This document shows, in pieces, positions 26,804 through 36,002 of a stretch of 47,162 nucleotides of DNA; position 1 is the stretch's first letter; every line of letters starts with the position of its first letter. The stretch is from Desulfovibrionales bacterium. Lineage in GTDB: Bacteria > Desulfobacterota > Desulfovibrionia > Desulfovibrionales > Desulfovibrionaceae. The notes under the pieces are model-generated. The model saw only the letters and a program-made list of their open reading frames with translations, did no database searches and was not told where the DNA came from. Location: positions 1-47,162 of the forward strand of contig JASGMV010000029.1 in NCBI GenBank assembly GCA_030156255.1, written 5' to 3'. A program made the translations under genes and the position numbers.

Positions 26804-28042
26804 ATGATGCACCGCCGGCAAGAAAAGGCAGACACACCCCGGGCCGGCCGAAGCACAGCTTCGGCCCGGCCCGTTTTCTTTCTTCTCGTTTGGATGGCGC
26901 TGGCCCTTGCGGCCGGATGCGGCGACAGGACGGCGCCGACGCAGAACGCCTCGGCCCCGCAAAACGGCGACGGCGTGGTCCGGGCCGCGGCCCAGCGACA
27001 ACTGGACTACGAAGTATTCAGCACGGGCGATCTGGAGGACAAGACCCGCCTGGCCGACTTGGCTATCATTCAGTCGCTCCGGCAAAACGGCCTGTCTGAA
27101 GACGACCTGCGGCTGGAAGACATACGCATGAATTCGGCCCAGGGCGAGCGCTACCACTTCCAGATTCTGCGCCTGTTGCGCAACGAAACCTTCGACGCCT
27201 TCATCGACACGCTGAGCGGCGCACTGGCCAGCCGGTTGCCCAGCGCTGTGGTGTTCCGCCCCGAGGACGGCGGGGCCTATATCCTTCTCGACAAAATTCC
27301 GACGCACCAATTGCTTCCGCCAAGCGCGCCCGAGGTCTCGCCTGCGCCGGAGCAAACCAACGCCACGAAGGCGCCTGCGCCGCGAGGACGTTTGGCCATC
27401 GTCATCGACGACTTGGGCGAGGACCTGCAGCTCGCCCGCGGCCTAGCCAATCTTCCGGCGTCCATCAGTTTCTCCATCTGGCCCCGTTCCTCCCACGCCA
27501 AGGAAACGGCGGCACTCGCCGCAAGCCGCGGCAGGGACATTCTGGTGCACCAGCCCATGGAGCCCCACGGCTATCCCAAAGTGAACCCTGGCCCCAACGC
27601 CCTTATGGTGGGCATGACCCGCCAGGAAATCGAAAACATCCTGGACGACAGCATCTCCCGGGCGCCGGGCGCCAAGGGCATGAACAACCACATGGGGTCG
27701 AAGTTCACGGAGTGGGGACCGGGAATGAAGGTCGTGCTGCAACGGCTGCGCGACAAGGGCTTCTATTTCCTCGACAGCCTGACGACCGCCCAAAGCGTGG
27801 GCGGCGCCGAGGCCCGGCGCGCCGGAACCGCTTTTTGCCGCCGCAGCGTGTTCCTGGACAACACGGCCGAAACCCAGGCCATTCTCCACCAGCTCAAGAA
27901 AGTCCAGCGTCTGGCCGAACGCGAGGGATCGGCCATCGCCATCGGGCACCCCCACCCCGCAACCCTCGAGGCCTTGACCCTGTGGCTGCAAAGCCTTCCT
28001 CCCGACGTCGAAGTGGTGGGCGTGAGTCAACTGGCCCATTGA
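26804..28042 (+). CDS. Divergent polysaccharide deacetylase lipoprotein (YibQ-like)
   Basis: 412 residues. A membrane segment (about 24-42) ends in a lipobox L-A-A-G-C, indicating lipidation despite a long charged N-terminus. The C-terminal half is a polysaccharide deacetylase-2 domain: IVIDDLG (about 199-205), VHQPMEPHGYP (about 247-257), NNHMGSKFT (about 291-299) and FLDSLTT. Predicted to act on or bind envelope glycans near the division site; activity is not established for the family. It begins 18 bases after ctpA and closes the run. Confidence 0.9.
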   Translation: MMHRRQEKADTPRAGRSTASARPVFFLLVWMALALAAGCGDRTAPTQNASAPQNGDGVVRAAAQRQLDYEVFSTGDLEDKTRLADLAIIQSLRQNGLSEDDLRLEDIRMNSAQGERYHFQILRLLRNETFDAFIDTLSGALASRLPSAVVFRPEDGGAYILLDKIPTHQLLPPSAPEVSPAPEQTNATKAPAPRGRLAIVIDDLGEDLQLARGLANLPASISFSIWPRSSHAKETAALAASRGRDILVHQPMEPHGYPKVNPGPNALMVGMTRQEIENILDDSISRAPGAKGMNNHMGSKFTEWGPGMKVVLQRLRDKGFYFLDSLTTAQSVGGAEARRAGTAFCRRSVFLDNTAETQAILHQLKKVQRLAEREGSAIAIGHPHPATLEALTLWLQSLPPDVEVVGVSQLAH

Positions 28043-28158
28043 AACGCGTCCGCGCCGAAGACGCAGCGCCCAAAGCTCGATGAGTTGCCCGGCGCCGGCT
28101 TTGTTGTTATTCTGACGCCGTCGGGGCCTCTGCATGGATGTACAGGGCGATGCTTACA

Positions 28159-28174
28159 TGGCAGAGATTTTGCA
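28159..28174 (+). promoter_or_regulatory. Sigma54 (RpoN)-type promoter for fliM
   Basis: TGGCAGAGATTTTGCA: the -24 GG and -12 GC are 10 bases apart and both hexamers match the consensus (TGGCA, TTGCA). The predicted start, near 28185, leaves a 48-base leader to the fliM ATG. Confidence 0.8.
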
Positions 28175-28232
28175 TTTACTCTTTGGACAGACTGCGGCTC
28201 TGCAACGCCGTCCGTCCGCGAGGTGAAGATTC

Positions 28233-29210
28233 ATGAGCAAAATTCTTGACCAAAACGAAGTCGACGCATTGCTACGGGGCCTTTCCGGCGGCGAGGTGGA
28301 CTCCGAGGCCGAGCTTCCCGAAGACGACTCCGGGGTGGTGTCCTTCGACCTGGCGAACCAGGACCGCATCATCCGTGGCCGCATGCCCGTTCTGGAGATC
28401 GTCAACGACCGTTTTGCGCGGTTGTGCACCAATGCGCTGGCCAACCTCATGCGCAAGCGCGTGGACATCAACCCGATCTCCATCGACATGTCCAAGTTCG
28501 GGGATTTCATGCGCTCGCTGCCCGTGCCCACGTCCATATCCATCTTCAAAATGGATCCCCTGCGCGGCAACGCCATCATGGTGGTGGACTCCCGCCTGGT
28601 TTTCGCCTTGGTGGAAAGCTTCTTCGGCGGCGCAGGCTCCCAGCCCAAGGTCGAGGGACGCGACTTCACCCACATCGAACAGGCCATCGTGGACCGCGTG
28701 GTCAAGCTGTGCCTGGCCAACATGGAGGACTCCTGGCGGCCGGTGCACGAGGTGCACGTGGAGCACGTCCGCTCGGAGGTCAACCCGCAGTTCGCGGCCA
28801 TCGTGCCGCCCAGCGACGTGGTTATCGTCATCACCTTCGAGGTGGAGCTGGAGAACGCCATCGGCTCCCTGATCTGCTGCCTGCCCTACGCCACCCTGGA
28901 GCCCATCCGCTCCAAGCTGCACTCATCCTTCCAGTCCGAACGGCTGGAGGTGGACCACGTTTGGATGAATCGCTTCAAGGAGCGCCTCATGGAGACGCCC
29001 GTGGAGCTGGTGATTCGCCTGGGCCGGACCAAAATCACCGGTCGGCATCTTTTGCAGCTCGAAGTGGGCGATATTCTCCTGTTGGACACGGACGAGGACG
29101 ACCTGCTGGAGTGCGAGATCGAAGGCGTCAAAAAATTTTACGGCTTGCCCGGCAGGGTCAAGGGCAACAAGGCCTTCCAGGTCATCAAGGAAGAGCCCAT
29201 CAAGTTCTAG
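28233..29210 (+). CDS. fliM: Flagellar motor switch protein FliM
   Basis: 325 residues. The N-terminal LDQNEVDALL (about 5-14) is the CheY-phosphate binding peptide. The middle domain (about 45-235) contains the ring-forming segment with GNAIMVVDSRLVFALVESFFGG (about 110-131), and the C-terminal SpoA domain (about 248-320) binds FliN and FliG. It sits in the cytosolic C-ring and controls rotation sense. It stands alone between cell-wall genes and convergent miaA, under its own sigma54-type promoter; other flagellar genes are outside the window. Confidence 0.96.
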   Translation: MSKILDQNEVDALLRGLSGGEVDSEAELPEDDSGVVSFDLANQDRIIRGRMPVLEIVNDRFARLCTNALANLMRKRVDINPISIDMSKFGDFMRSLPVPTSISIFKMDPLRGNAIMVVDSRLVFALVESFFGGAGSQPKVEGRDFTHIEQAIVDRVVKLCLANMEDSWRPVHEVHVEHVRSEVNPQFAAIVPPSDVVIVITFEVELENAIGSLICCLPYATLEPIRSKLHSSFQSERLEVDHVWMNRFKERLMETPVELVIRLGRTKITGRHLLQLEVGDILLLDTDEDDLLECEIEGVKKFYGLPGRVKGNKAFQVIKEEPIKF

Positions 29211-29350
29211 AGCGGTTTTTCCTTCCCCCGGACCCATCTCCTTTTCCCGAAATTTTTTTATAGGAAATGAAGCCGGACAACGGCGTCTTTCCGTTGTGTG
29301 GACTCTTGCAACATGGAATGGCTCTGAGAAATGCTTGCAGGCGTCACATC

Positions 29351-30265
29351 CTACAAGGAGGCCTGCACCCGCGCTACGGCCGCTGCAATATCCGAGGCCG
29401 GCAGCCATTGGATGTCCGGCTCCTTGCGGAACCAGGTCATCTGGCGTTTCGCGTAGGCCTTGGTGTTGCGGCTCCACGAGGCCGAGGCCTCCTCAAGCGT
29501 CGCCTCTCCCCGGAGGTGCGCCAATATTTCGGCGCAGCCGATGCCGGTCCAACCCGGGGCTTCGGGATCGTCGCACAGCTTGCGCGCCGCCCTGGCTTCG
29601 TCCAGCGCGCCGGCTTCGAGCATGGCCTCCACGCGCCGTTCGATGCGTCGGTGCAATTCCGCCTTGTCCATGTCCAGTCCGAATAGCCGGTAATCGTACG
29701 CCGGGGGCTGGTGGCTCTTTTCCCTCCACCAGCTGATGGGCTGGCCCGTGGCGCGGTAGACCTCCAGCGCCCTGGCGATTCGCTGGCGGTCGTTGGGGTG
29801 GATGCGCGCGGCCGCGGCGGGATCGATCCGCTCCAACTCGCCGTGTAAGGCGGCCGGCCCGGTGCGTTCCAGGTCCTTCAGAATCTCGCTGTGAATTCCG
29901 TCCGGGATGGGAGGAATGGGCGCCAGGCCTTGGCGCAGAGACCGCAGATACATGCCCGTGCCCCCGACCAGAACCGGAAGTCCGCCTTGGCGCAACGCCT
30001 CGCCCACGGCCTCGCGCGCCAGCTCGACGTAGCGCCCCGCGTGAATCGTCTCGGTCAGGCCGAGAAATCCGTAGAGGCGATGCGGGCACACGGCCTGCTC
30101 TTCCGGCGTCGGCTGGGACGTGATGATGGGAAAGTCGCGGTAGACCTGGCGGGAGTCCAGATTGATCACATGCACGGGGTTGCGCACGGCCAGCGCCAGC
30201 GCCAGATCGTTCTTGCCGCAGGCCGTGGGGCCGACGATGCATGCGACAACGGCCTTGGACGCCAC
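29351..30265 (-). CDS. miaA: tRNA dimethylallyltransferase, variant P-loop
   Basis: 304 residues; adds dimethylallyl to A37 of tRNAs reading UNN codons. Family landmarks are the P-loop GPTACGKND (residues 10-18 in the GTG-started reading), DSRQVYR (about 34-40), GGTGMY (about 101-106) and a C-terminal QMTWFR. Two conserved positions differ: the Ser/Thr after the P-loop Lys is Asn, and the TAKP motif reads TSQP. The start is GTG 30265, two bases past the coaD stop. Divergent but full length, so probably functional. Confidence 0.88.
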   Translation of the reverse strand: MASKAVVACIVGPTACGKNDLALALAVRNPVHVINLDSRQVYRDFPIITSQPTPEEQAVCPHRLYGFLGLTETIHAGRYVELAREAVGEALRQGGLPVLVGGTGMYLRSLRQGLAPIPPIPDGIHSEILKDLERTGPAALHGELERIDPAAAARIHPNDRQRIARALEVYRATGQPISWWREKSHQPPAYDYRLFGLDMDKAELHRRIERRVEAMLEAGALDEARAARKLCDDPEAPGWTGIGCAEILAHLRGEATLEEASASWSRNTKAYAKRQMTWFRKEPDIQWLPASDIAAAVARVQASL

Positions 30266-30267
30266 CC

Positions 30268-30789
30268 CTACCCCCTGCAGTTCTTGCCGTTCTTGAGCTC
30301 CGCAACCCGGGCGTAGACTTTGGAAAGGACGCAATCCGGCGCAAGTCCGTTAATGTCGCCGCCGTTCTTGGCCGCTTCCTTAATGATGGTGGAGCTCAGG
30401 TACATCCATTTGTATTCGGTCATGAGGAACACCGTTTCGATCTCGCGCTTCAGCCTGCGGTTCATGAGGGCCATCTGGAATTCGTATTCGAAGTCGGAAA
30501 TGGCGCGAAGCCCCCGCAGGATGACCGCGACCCCGTGGCGATGGACGTAATCCACCAGGAGCCCGTCAAAGGACTCCACCGTCACGTCGGGCGCGTCTTG
30601 GAAGACTTCTTTGGCCATGTCGATGCGTTCCGGAATGGAGAACATCGGATTTTTGGTCGTCGAGGCGGCGATGGCCACGATGACCTTGTCGAAAATTTTG
30701 AGTCCGCGCCGAACAAGGCTCACATGGCCGTTGGTCAGGGGGTCGAACGTTCCGGGGTAAACGGCGATTCTTGGCGAACAAGTGTCCAT
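30268..30789 (-). CDS. coaD: Phosphopantetheine adenylyltransferase
   Basis: 173 residues, fourth step of CoA synthesis: ATP plus 4'-phosphopantetheine to dephospho-CoA. YPGTFDPLTNGH (about 11-22) is the nucleotidyltransferase HxGH-like motif, RGLRAISDFEYEFQM (about 92-106) contacts substrate, and STIIKEA replaces the usual SSTxVRE. ATG 30789 has AAGGAT upstream. Its start lies inside the 3' end of rsmD (55 bases of overlap), and miaA follows at once. Confidence 0.94.
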   Translation of the reverse strand: MDTCSPRIAVYPGTFDPLTNGHVSLVRRGLKIFDKVIVAIAASTTKNPMFSIPERIDMAKEVFQDAPDVTVESFDGLLVDYVHRHGVAVILRGLRAISDFEYEFQMALMNRRLKREIETVFLMTEYKWMYLSSTIIKEAAKNGGDINGLAPDCVLSKVYARVAELKNGKNCRG

Positions 30790-31331
30790 GCAGCTATCCT
30801 TGTCTGTCCATACGTTCGATCCAGCTCTCTGGTCCACCCGGATGGCGCATCCGGCGCCGGGGTCGAGCTTTCGATCTCCGCTACGGCCCAGCCTTGAGGA
30901 GACAAATAGCCGTTGGAGGCCAAAAGGGGAAGCGTTTTGGCGGCCAAACCGTAACCGTATGGCGGGTCTACGAAAATCACGTCGAACGGCGTCTGCGCCG
31001 GCCTCGACGCGAAGCTTAAGGCGTCGGCCTGGACGACTTTCCAGGCTTTGAGCGCCAGGTCCATTGAACGAAAGTTGTCGCGCAGGCAGGCCGCCACCTT
31101 GCGGCTCATCTCCACGCACAGAGCGAAACCGGCTCCGCGGCTTAAGGCCTCCAGGGCCATGGCCCCGGAGCCGGCGAAAAGGTCCAGCACCCTGGCCTCC
31201 TGCAAGTCGAGCCCGCGGGCGGCCAGCATGGAGAACACGGCCTCGCGGACTTTGTCCGTGGCCGGCCGCATGCCGGGCCCTTCCACGGTCTTGAGCCGAC
31301 GGCCCTTGAATTTGCCGGAGGTGATGCGCAT
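30735..31331 (-). CDS. rsmD: 16S rRNA (guanine-N2)-methyltransferase RsmD
   Basis: 198 residues. MRITSGKFKGRRL begins the family, the SAM site is LDLFAGSGAMALEALSRGA (about 50-68), and the catalytic loop is VDPPYG (about 122-127). It methylates G966 of 16S rRNA. ATG 31331 is used; a TTG nine bases upstream is the alternative. The C-terminal tail of about 18 residues runs into coaD in another frame. Gene order rsmD-coaD is common across bacteria. Confidence 0.93.
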   Translation of the reverse strand: MRITSGKFKGRRLKTVEGPGMRPATDKVREAVFSMLAARGLDLQEARVLDLFAGSGAMALEALSRGAGFALCVEMSRKVAACLRDNFRSMDLALKAWKVVQADALSFASRPAQTPFDVIFVDPPYGYGLAAKTLPLLASNGYLSPQGWAVAEIESSTPAPDAPSGWTRELDRTYGQTRIAAWTLVRQESPFTPERSTP

Positions 31332-31347
31332 ATCGAGCAATTTGTTG

Positions 31348-32955
31348 CTATAGTTCGGAAATCAACTCAACCATGGCCCGATTGATTTCCATCAGCCTGT
31401 CGCGCATGTCGGTCTGGTCGACCCATGGCCGATTCTCCGTCTCGACCGCGCGAGCTTTGAGTTCTTCGAGAATCCGTTGCGAATCGGCCAGGAGATAATT
31501 CCAGTCGATCCGCGGTGCGGCTTTTTCTTCGTCCACGACAGGGGTCATGACCCGGCCGGGCTCCAGGATCAGCTCTTCCCGATAGGCCGGCGCATGCACG
31601 TCGAAAGAAAATTTTTCCCGGATGCGCTGAGCCAGAACGGTCTGGGCCGAAGATTCACCGTGGACCAGAATGACCCGCATATCCTTGCTTGTAAAATTGG
31701 AGAGCCATTCGAGCAGCTGCGATTGCCCTGCGTGGGCGGAAAAGCCGCCGATGGTCCAGATCTTGGCGGCCACGGACACCTCTTCGCCGAACAGGCGGAT
31801 GGTCTTGGCGCCGTCCACGATCCTGCGGCCCGGCGTTCCCATGGCTTGAAACCCGGTGAAGACCACGCTGGCGCCCTGTCGCCATAGATTGTGCCGCAAA
31901 TGATGTTTGATGCGGCCGGCGTTGGCCATGCCGCTGGCGGAGATCACGATGGCCGGCCCCGCCGCGCTGTTGATGGCCTGGGATTCGGCCGTGGCCAAGG
32001 TGGGCCGTAGGTTTTTGAGCTCCAGGGGATTCTCGCCGGCGTCCATAAGGGTCCGGGTCTCTTTATCCAGATACTTGGGGTATCGGGAAAACACTTCGGT
32101 CGCCCGGATAGCCATGGGGCTGTCGAGGTAAACGGGCATGTCCGCCGGCAATTTGCCCTCGCGCTCCAAGAGGTGCAGGCTGTACAGAACCTCCTGGGTC
32201 CGCTCCACGGCGAAGGCCGGGATGATGACCTTTTCTCCGGCGTTGTAGCTGTACCGGATGGCGGCGGCCAGCTCCTCGCGGCTGGACGCCTCGTTCTTGT
32301 GGTCGCGATTGCCGTAGGTGGACTCCATGAACAGGTAGTCCGCCTCCTTGATGACCGTGGGGTCGGCCATGAGGAGCTGGTTGGGGCGCCCGATGTCGCC
32401 GGAGAAGACCAGTTTGGTGGGCTGCCCGTTTTCCCGGTATTCGATTTCCAGCATGGCCGAGCCCAGGATGTGTCCGGCGTCCCGCATGGTGACTTGAATC
32501 CCCGGGGCCGGTTCGAATGCTTTGTCCGTGGGGGCGGCCCTCACGAGCCGATGCGCCGCCTCGGCGTCCTTTTCGGAGTACAGCGGGGCTTCCTGCTTTT
32601 TGCCGTGGCGGCGCTTCTTCTTGTTGCGCCATTCGGCCTCCATCTCCTGGATGTGGGCGCTGTCCAACAGCATGATCTCCAGCAAATCCCGGGTGGGAGG
32701 CGTGGTGTAAATGGGCCCGGCGAAACCTTCCTGGGCCATCTTGGGCAACAACCCGGAATGGTCGATGTGGGCGTGGGTGATGAGAATGAAGTCGAGGTGT
32801 TTGGGATCGTACAGGGAGGCGTCCCAGTTCCTCTTTTCAATTTCCGCGTTGCCCTGGTGCATGCCGCAATCCACGGCGAACCGTACATGGTCGGTTTCCA
32901 GGATGAAGCAGGAGCCGGTAACGGTCTGCGCGGCTCCAAGAAAGGTGATTTTCAT
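31348..32955 (-). CDS. Beta-CASP metallo-beta-lactamase-fold ribonuclease-like protein
   Basis: 535 residues. The metallo-beta-lactamase part has HAHIDH (61-66) as zinc ligands, with Asp and His further on; the beta-CASP insert (about 215-390) and the C-terminal RMMBL-type part with VILVHGESSAQ follow. This is the CPSF73/TTHA0252-like RNA-processing family, related to RNase J but shorter at the C-terminus. Expected to be an exo- or endoribonuclease acting in the cytosol. ATG 32955 has GGAG seven bases before it. It is 16 bases upstream of rsmD, so RNA nuclease and rRNA methylase are together. Confidence 0.9.
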   Translation of the reverse strand: MKITFLGAAQTVTGSCFILETDHVRFAVDCGMHQGNAEIEKRNWDASLYDPKHLDFILITHAHIDHSGLLPKMAQEGFAGPIYTTPPTRDLLEIMLLDSAHIQEMEAEWRNKKKRRHGKKQEAPLYSEKDAEAAHRLVRAAPTDKAFEPAPGIQVTMRDAGHILGSAMLEIEYRENGQPTKLVFSGDIGRPNQLLMADPTVIKEADYLFMESTYGNRDHKNEASSREELAAAIRYSYNAGEKVIIPAFAVERTQEVLYSLHLLEREGKLPADMPVYLDSPMAIRATEVFSRYPKYLDKETRTLMDAGENPLELKNLRPTLATAESQAINSAAGPAIVISASGMANAGRIKHHLRHNLWRQGASVVFTGFQAMGTPGRRIVDGAKTIRLFGEEVSVAAKIWTIGGFSAHAGQSQLLEWLSNFTSKDMRVILVHGESSAQTVLAQRIREKFSFDVHAPAYREELILEPGRVMTPVVDEEKAAPRIDWNYLLADSQRILEELKARAVETENRPWVDQTDMRDRLMEINRAMVELISEL

Positions 32956-33079
32956 GTTTTCTCCAAGCTGCATTTTTGGCTTGAAATCGCCAAGAACGCA
33001 ACCTTTCATATAATGGGGCTTTCCGCTATACAGCTGGCGGGCCCGTTGACCCGCAAACCCCTACCCTATGGAGCGAATC

Positions 33080-33736
33080 ATGTACAGATCGCGGCAGTAC
33101 CTCATCGACGATCTTTCCATGCAGGAGTCCTGGCGTCTTTTCAAAATCATGGCCGAGTTCGTCGAGGGCTTCGAAAATTTGAGCGATCTCGGCCCGGCGG
33201 TTTCCGTATTCGGCTCGGCCCGCTGCGCGCCGGGCAGCGAGCTATACCAACTGGCCGAAGAATTATCAAAGCAGCTGGCGGCGGCCGGCTTTTCGGTCAT
33301 TACCGGCGGCGGTCCCGGCCTCATGGAGGCGGCCAACAAAGGCGCCAAGGACGCCGGCGGGCAGTCGGTCGGCCTGCACATTCAGCTGCCGCTCGAGCAA
33401 AAAGCGAATGACTATATGGACTTGAAGTGTAACTTCAATTACTTCTTCATCCGGAAGGTCATGTTTGTGAAGTACGCCATGGCCTACGTGGCCCTGCCCG
33501 GAGGATTCGGAACGCTGGACGAGCTGTTCGAGGCGCTAGTCTTGATCCAGACAAAGCGCATCAAGCCGTTTCCCATTGTTTTGTTGGGGTCCGACTACTG
33601 GCGCGGCCTGACGGATTGGATCAAAGCAAAGCTGATCGAACAGGCGTTCATCCATCCGGACGACTTGAATCTGTTCACGGTGTTGGACGACCCCGCCGAG
33701 GCGGTCGCCTACATCAAGAAGTGCGTCATCATCTGA
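33080..33736 (+). CDS. LOG family nucleotide phosphoribohydrolase-like protein
   Basis: 218 residues of the Rossmann-like TIGR00730 group. GGGPGLMEAANKGA (about 76-89) and PGGFGTLDE (140-148) are the two family motifs; the catalytic Arg (125) and Glu (148) are in place. LOG proteins cleave ribose-5-phosphate from nucleotide monophosphates, including cytokinin ribotides; the true bacterial substrate is often AMP-like. GGAG eight bases ahead selects ATG 33080 over the in-frame ATG at 33068. It diverges from the nuclease gene. Confidence 0.9.
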   Translation: MYRSRQYLIDDLSMQESWRLFKIMAEFVEGFENLSDLGPAVSVFGSARCAPGSELYQLAEELSKQLAAAGFSVITGGGPGLMEAANKGAKDAGGQSVGLHIQLPLEQKANDYMDLKCNFNYFFIRKVMFVKYAMAYVALPGGFGTLDELFEALVLIQTKRIKPFPIVLLGSDYWRGLTDWIKAKLIEQAFIHPDDLNLFTVLDDPAEAVAYIKKCVII

Positions 33737-33829
33737 GACGCTGCAGAGGGGCGGCGCAAGAACTTCGAGCTCGCCCCTGGAATACGGAGAGGCGCAGCTT
33801 GTTCTTCACACCCGACGAGGTAGGCCGTC

Positions 33830-34723
33830 ATGGCGTCCAATCAACGACGCGCAATCTTATACGCCCTTTCCGCAGTATTGTTGTGGTCTACAGTAGCTTC
33901 GGTCTTCAAGTTGTCCTTGAAGTTTTTGTCGCCTCTGGAGCTGGTGCTGTGGGCCAGCCTGGCCTCCACCTGCGCCCTGGCCGTCGTGCTGGCGATCCAG
34001 CGTCGCCTCGGCCTGCTGCTGAGGCCAACAAAAGCCGATCTCGCCCGCTCGGCGGTCATGGGGGCCGTCAACCCCTTTCTTTACTATCTGGTCCTGTTCA
34101 AGGCGTACGACTTGTTGCCGGCCCAGCAGGCCCAGCCCATCAATTACACCTGGGCCATTACCCTGACCGTGTTGTCCATCCCCCTGCTGGGGCGCAAGGT
34201 CAGGGCCTTGGAGTGGGCGGCCATGGCCCTGAGCTACGCGGGCGTGGTGGTCATCGCGGCCAAGGGCCGCGTTTTCTCGCTGCAGTTCGATAATTCCGCG
34301 GACGTGGCCCTGGCGCTTTTCTCCACGGTGTTATGGGCGCTGTACTGGGTTCTGGGCGCCAAGGACGACCGGGACCCCGTAGCCTCACTGGCCTTGAATT
34401 TCGTTTTCGGAACGGCGTATACGGCCGTCGCGGCGATCTTCGCCGGGGCGTGGCGGTTGCCCGCCTGGCCGGGGCTTGCGGGCGCGGCCTACGTGGGCGT
34501 ATTCGAAATGGGCGTGACGTTCGTGCTCTGGCTCATGGCCATGCGGCTCACGGTCAGTTCGGCGAGGGTGGCCAACCTCATCTTCCTTTCTCCCTTTCTA
34601 TCCTTGTACTTTATCCATCTTTTCGTGGGGGAATCCATCCACTCCTCGACGCTTGTCGGATTGGCGTTGATCATCGGCGGCAACATTCTACAGCAAGCCG
34701 CAGCCCACAAGGGAGATATCTGA
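33830..34723 (+). CDS. EamA/DMT-family transporter
   Basis: 297 residues and ten predicted membrane helices as two EamA repeats (about 1-140 and 150-290), the drug/metabolite transporter fold of the inner membrane. Substrates of this family are varied (amino acids, nucleotide sugars, metabolites) and cannot be read from sequence. GAGG precedes ATG. It lies 93 bases after the LOG gene and converges on the beta-barrel gene. Confidence 0.9.
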   Translation: MASNQRRAILYALSAVLLWSTVASVFKLSLKFLSPLELVLWASLASTCALAVVLAIQRRLGLLLRPTKADLARSAVMGAVNPFLYYLVLFKAYDLLPAQQAQPINYTWAITLTVLSIPLLGRKVRALEWAAMALSYAGVVVIAAKGRVFSLQFDNSADVALALFSTVLWALYWVLGAKDDRDPVASLALNFVFGTAYTAVAAIFAGAWRLPAWPGLAGAAYVGVFEMGVTFVLWLMAMRLTVSSARVANLIFLSPFLSLYFIHLFVGESIHSSTLVGLALIIGGNILQQAAAHKGDI

Positions 34724-34905
34724 GAGAGCGCAATACAACTTCGCGCGACGCATTTGTGGTGACGGTTGAACAACTCATTGAGAGCAGGCCGTTCAAAAAA
34801 GAAGAGATGCGAGGAAGTGAAAAATCACGTGTACAGTGTATTGCGCATACATAAACGGTCCGGCTTTTTTCGCTGATGAAGCGGTCGCCATGTTGTTGCG
34901 GCCGG

Positions 34906-35835
34906 CTAAAACATGTAGCCGAAGCTGAATTGTCCTCCGAAACTTTCGTTGAGAGGCGCGTTGGACAAAAAGTTGCCTTTACTGTCGTACACCTTGTATT
35001 TTCGATAAAAATAATACTCCGGCCCCAGACTGAAGGTCCAATTTTTATCAAACAGTACATCAAGGTAGCCGCCGACCATGGTTCTTTGGATGGAGGCGTA
35101 CCCGTTGTTCGAGACATTGCTGGAGCTGGACAAGCGATAGACTTGCCGTTTTTCCGAAAAAGCCACATGGAAACTGTAGGTCTTTTGGGTGGATTCATGA
35201 TCCAAGCCCAAAAAGTCCAAGAGCAGCTTGATGTGTTTTTGTGAGACGTGCAGCGCAGCGGTGAGCTCCAACTCGTTGAACAGTCCGCTGGACAGCGGGC
35301 TGAGAACCGACGAAGAGGCCACGAGGCCGAGCATCCAGCCCTCATAAACATCGTAGGCCAACTCTCCGCTCAAGCCCAGGCTCAGGGCTCCGGGGAAATC
35401 TTCTTCGAACCCGGCGGTGCCTTTGACATTGATCCAATAATAGAAGTCGTTGCAGAATTTGCCTTCGAAGGCTTGCAGAGCAAGGTCCAGATCGTACAGG
35501 GCCTCCCAGGGCGCCAGGTCGCCTTCCGTGAGGGGGAGGTCGGCGACGTCATGCCAGATGTAGCGGGTTTGGGTGAAACTGGCGGACCAGATCGCTCCGC
35601 TCACCGCGATGCGGTTGGAAAAACTCTCTACGCCTCCGCTGCTTTTGCGGAAATTGGCGGACCCGACATAGGTGGAGTCCAACCGGATCGTCAAGTTGCC
35701 CTCCGGAGTCTCGCCCGGCTCCCTGAAGCTCAAGCTTGCGGCGGTCGTGGTCGCCGGCAGTCCCTCCCCTTCCGCGCACACGGGAAGAGTAAGCAGCACG
35801 AGCAGGAGGAGAAGGAAAAGGGCGCGTCGCCTCAT
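34906..35835 (-). CDS. Outer-membrane beta-barrel protein, unknown role
   Basis: 309 residues. Signal peptide (1-21). The rest alternates aromatic and polar residues in strands such as NLTIRLDSTYVGSANF and ends in Phe, the usual outer-membrane barrel terminus (GYMF). The strand pattern suggests roughly 12-16 strands; no porin or receptor family is recognised. ATG 35835 has CAGGA upstream; the frame extends to 35925 without a ribosome site. A candidate sigma70 promoter lies 87 bases ahead. Divergent from the PEBP-like lipoprotein. Confidence 0.75.
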   Translation of the reverse strand: MRRRALFLLLLLVLLTLPVCAEGEGLPATTTAASLSFREPGETPEGNLTIRLDSTYVGSANFRKSSGGVESFSNRIAVSGAIWSASFTQTRYIWHDVADLPLTEGDLAPWEALYDLDLALQAFEGKFCNDFYYWINVKGTAGFEEDFPGALSLGLSGELAYDVYEGWMLGLVASSSVLSPLSSGLFNELELTAALHVSQKHIKLLLDFLGLDHESTQKTYSFHVAFSEKRQVYRLSSSSNVSNNGYASIQRTMVGGYLDVLFDKNWTFSLGPEYYFYRKYKVYDSKGNFLSNAPLNESFGGQFSFGYMF

Positions 35836-35921
35836 GTTGGTCCTGACGAATGGATAACGGTCGGATGCGTTGGGTGTTGGCATGGAGAGATAAAACGGAT
35901 ACGCGTTCGTTGACTCGACGT

Positions 35922-35950
35922 TCATTATCGATTTGAAGTGATTCGGGCAA
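35922..35950 (-). promoter_or_regulatory. Candidate sigma70 promoter for barrel gene
   Basis: TTGCCC, 17 bases, TAATGA on the minus strand. Modest match; kept because spacing is ideal and it is the best site in the divergent region. Confidence 0.35.
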
Positions 35951-36002
35951 GTATTGATGAAACTGCTGTTGTTTTTGCACGTCCACCAAAGGAGCGTACG
36001 TT

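Noticed and set aside
28076-28110. CCGGCGCCGG followed by T-rich DNA as a terminator after the YibQ-like gene
   Set aside because: The palindrome has only a 3-bp stem when a loop is allowed, so too weak to call.
34728-34846. 9-base inverted repeat GCGCAATAC / GTATTGCGC spaced 101 bases
   Set aside because: Between convergent genes, with no duplicated target, no transposase and a long loop; probably chance.
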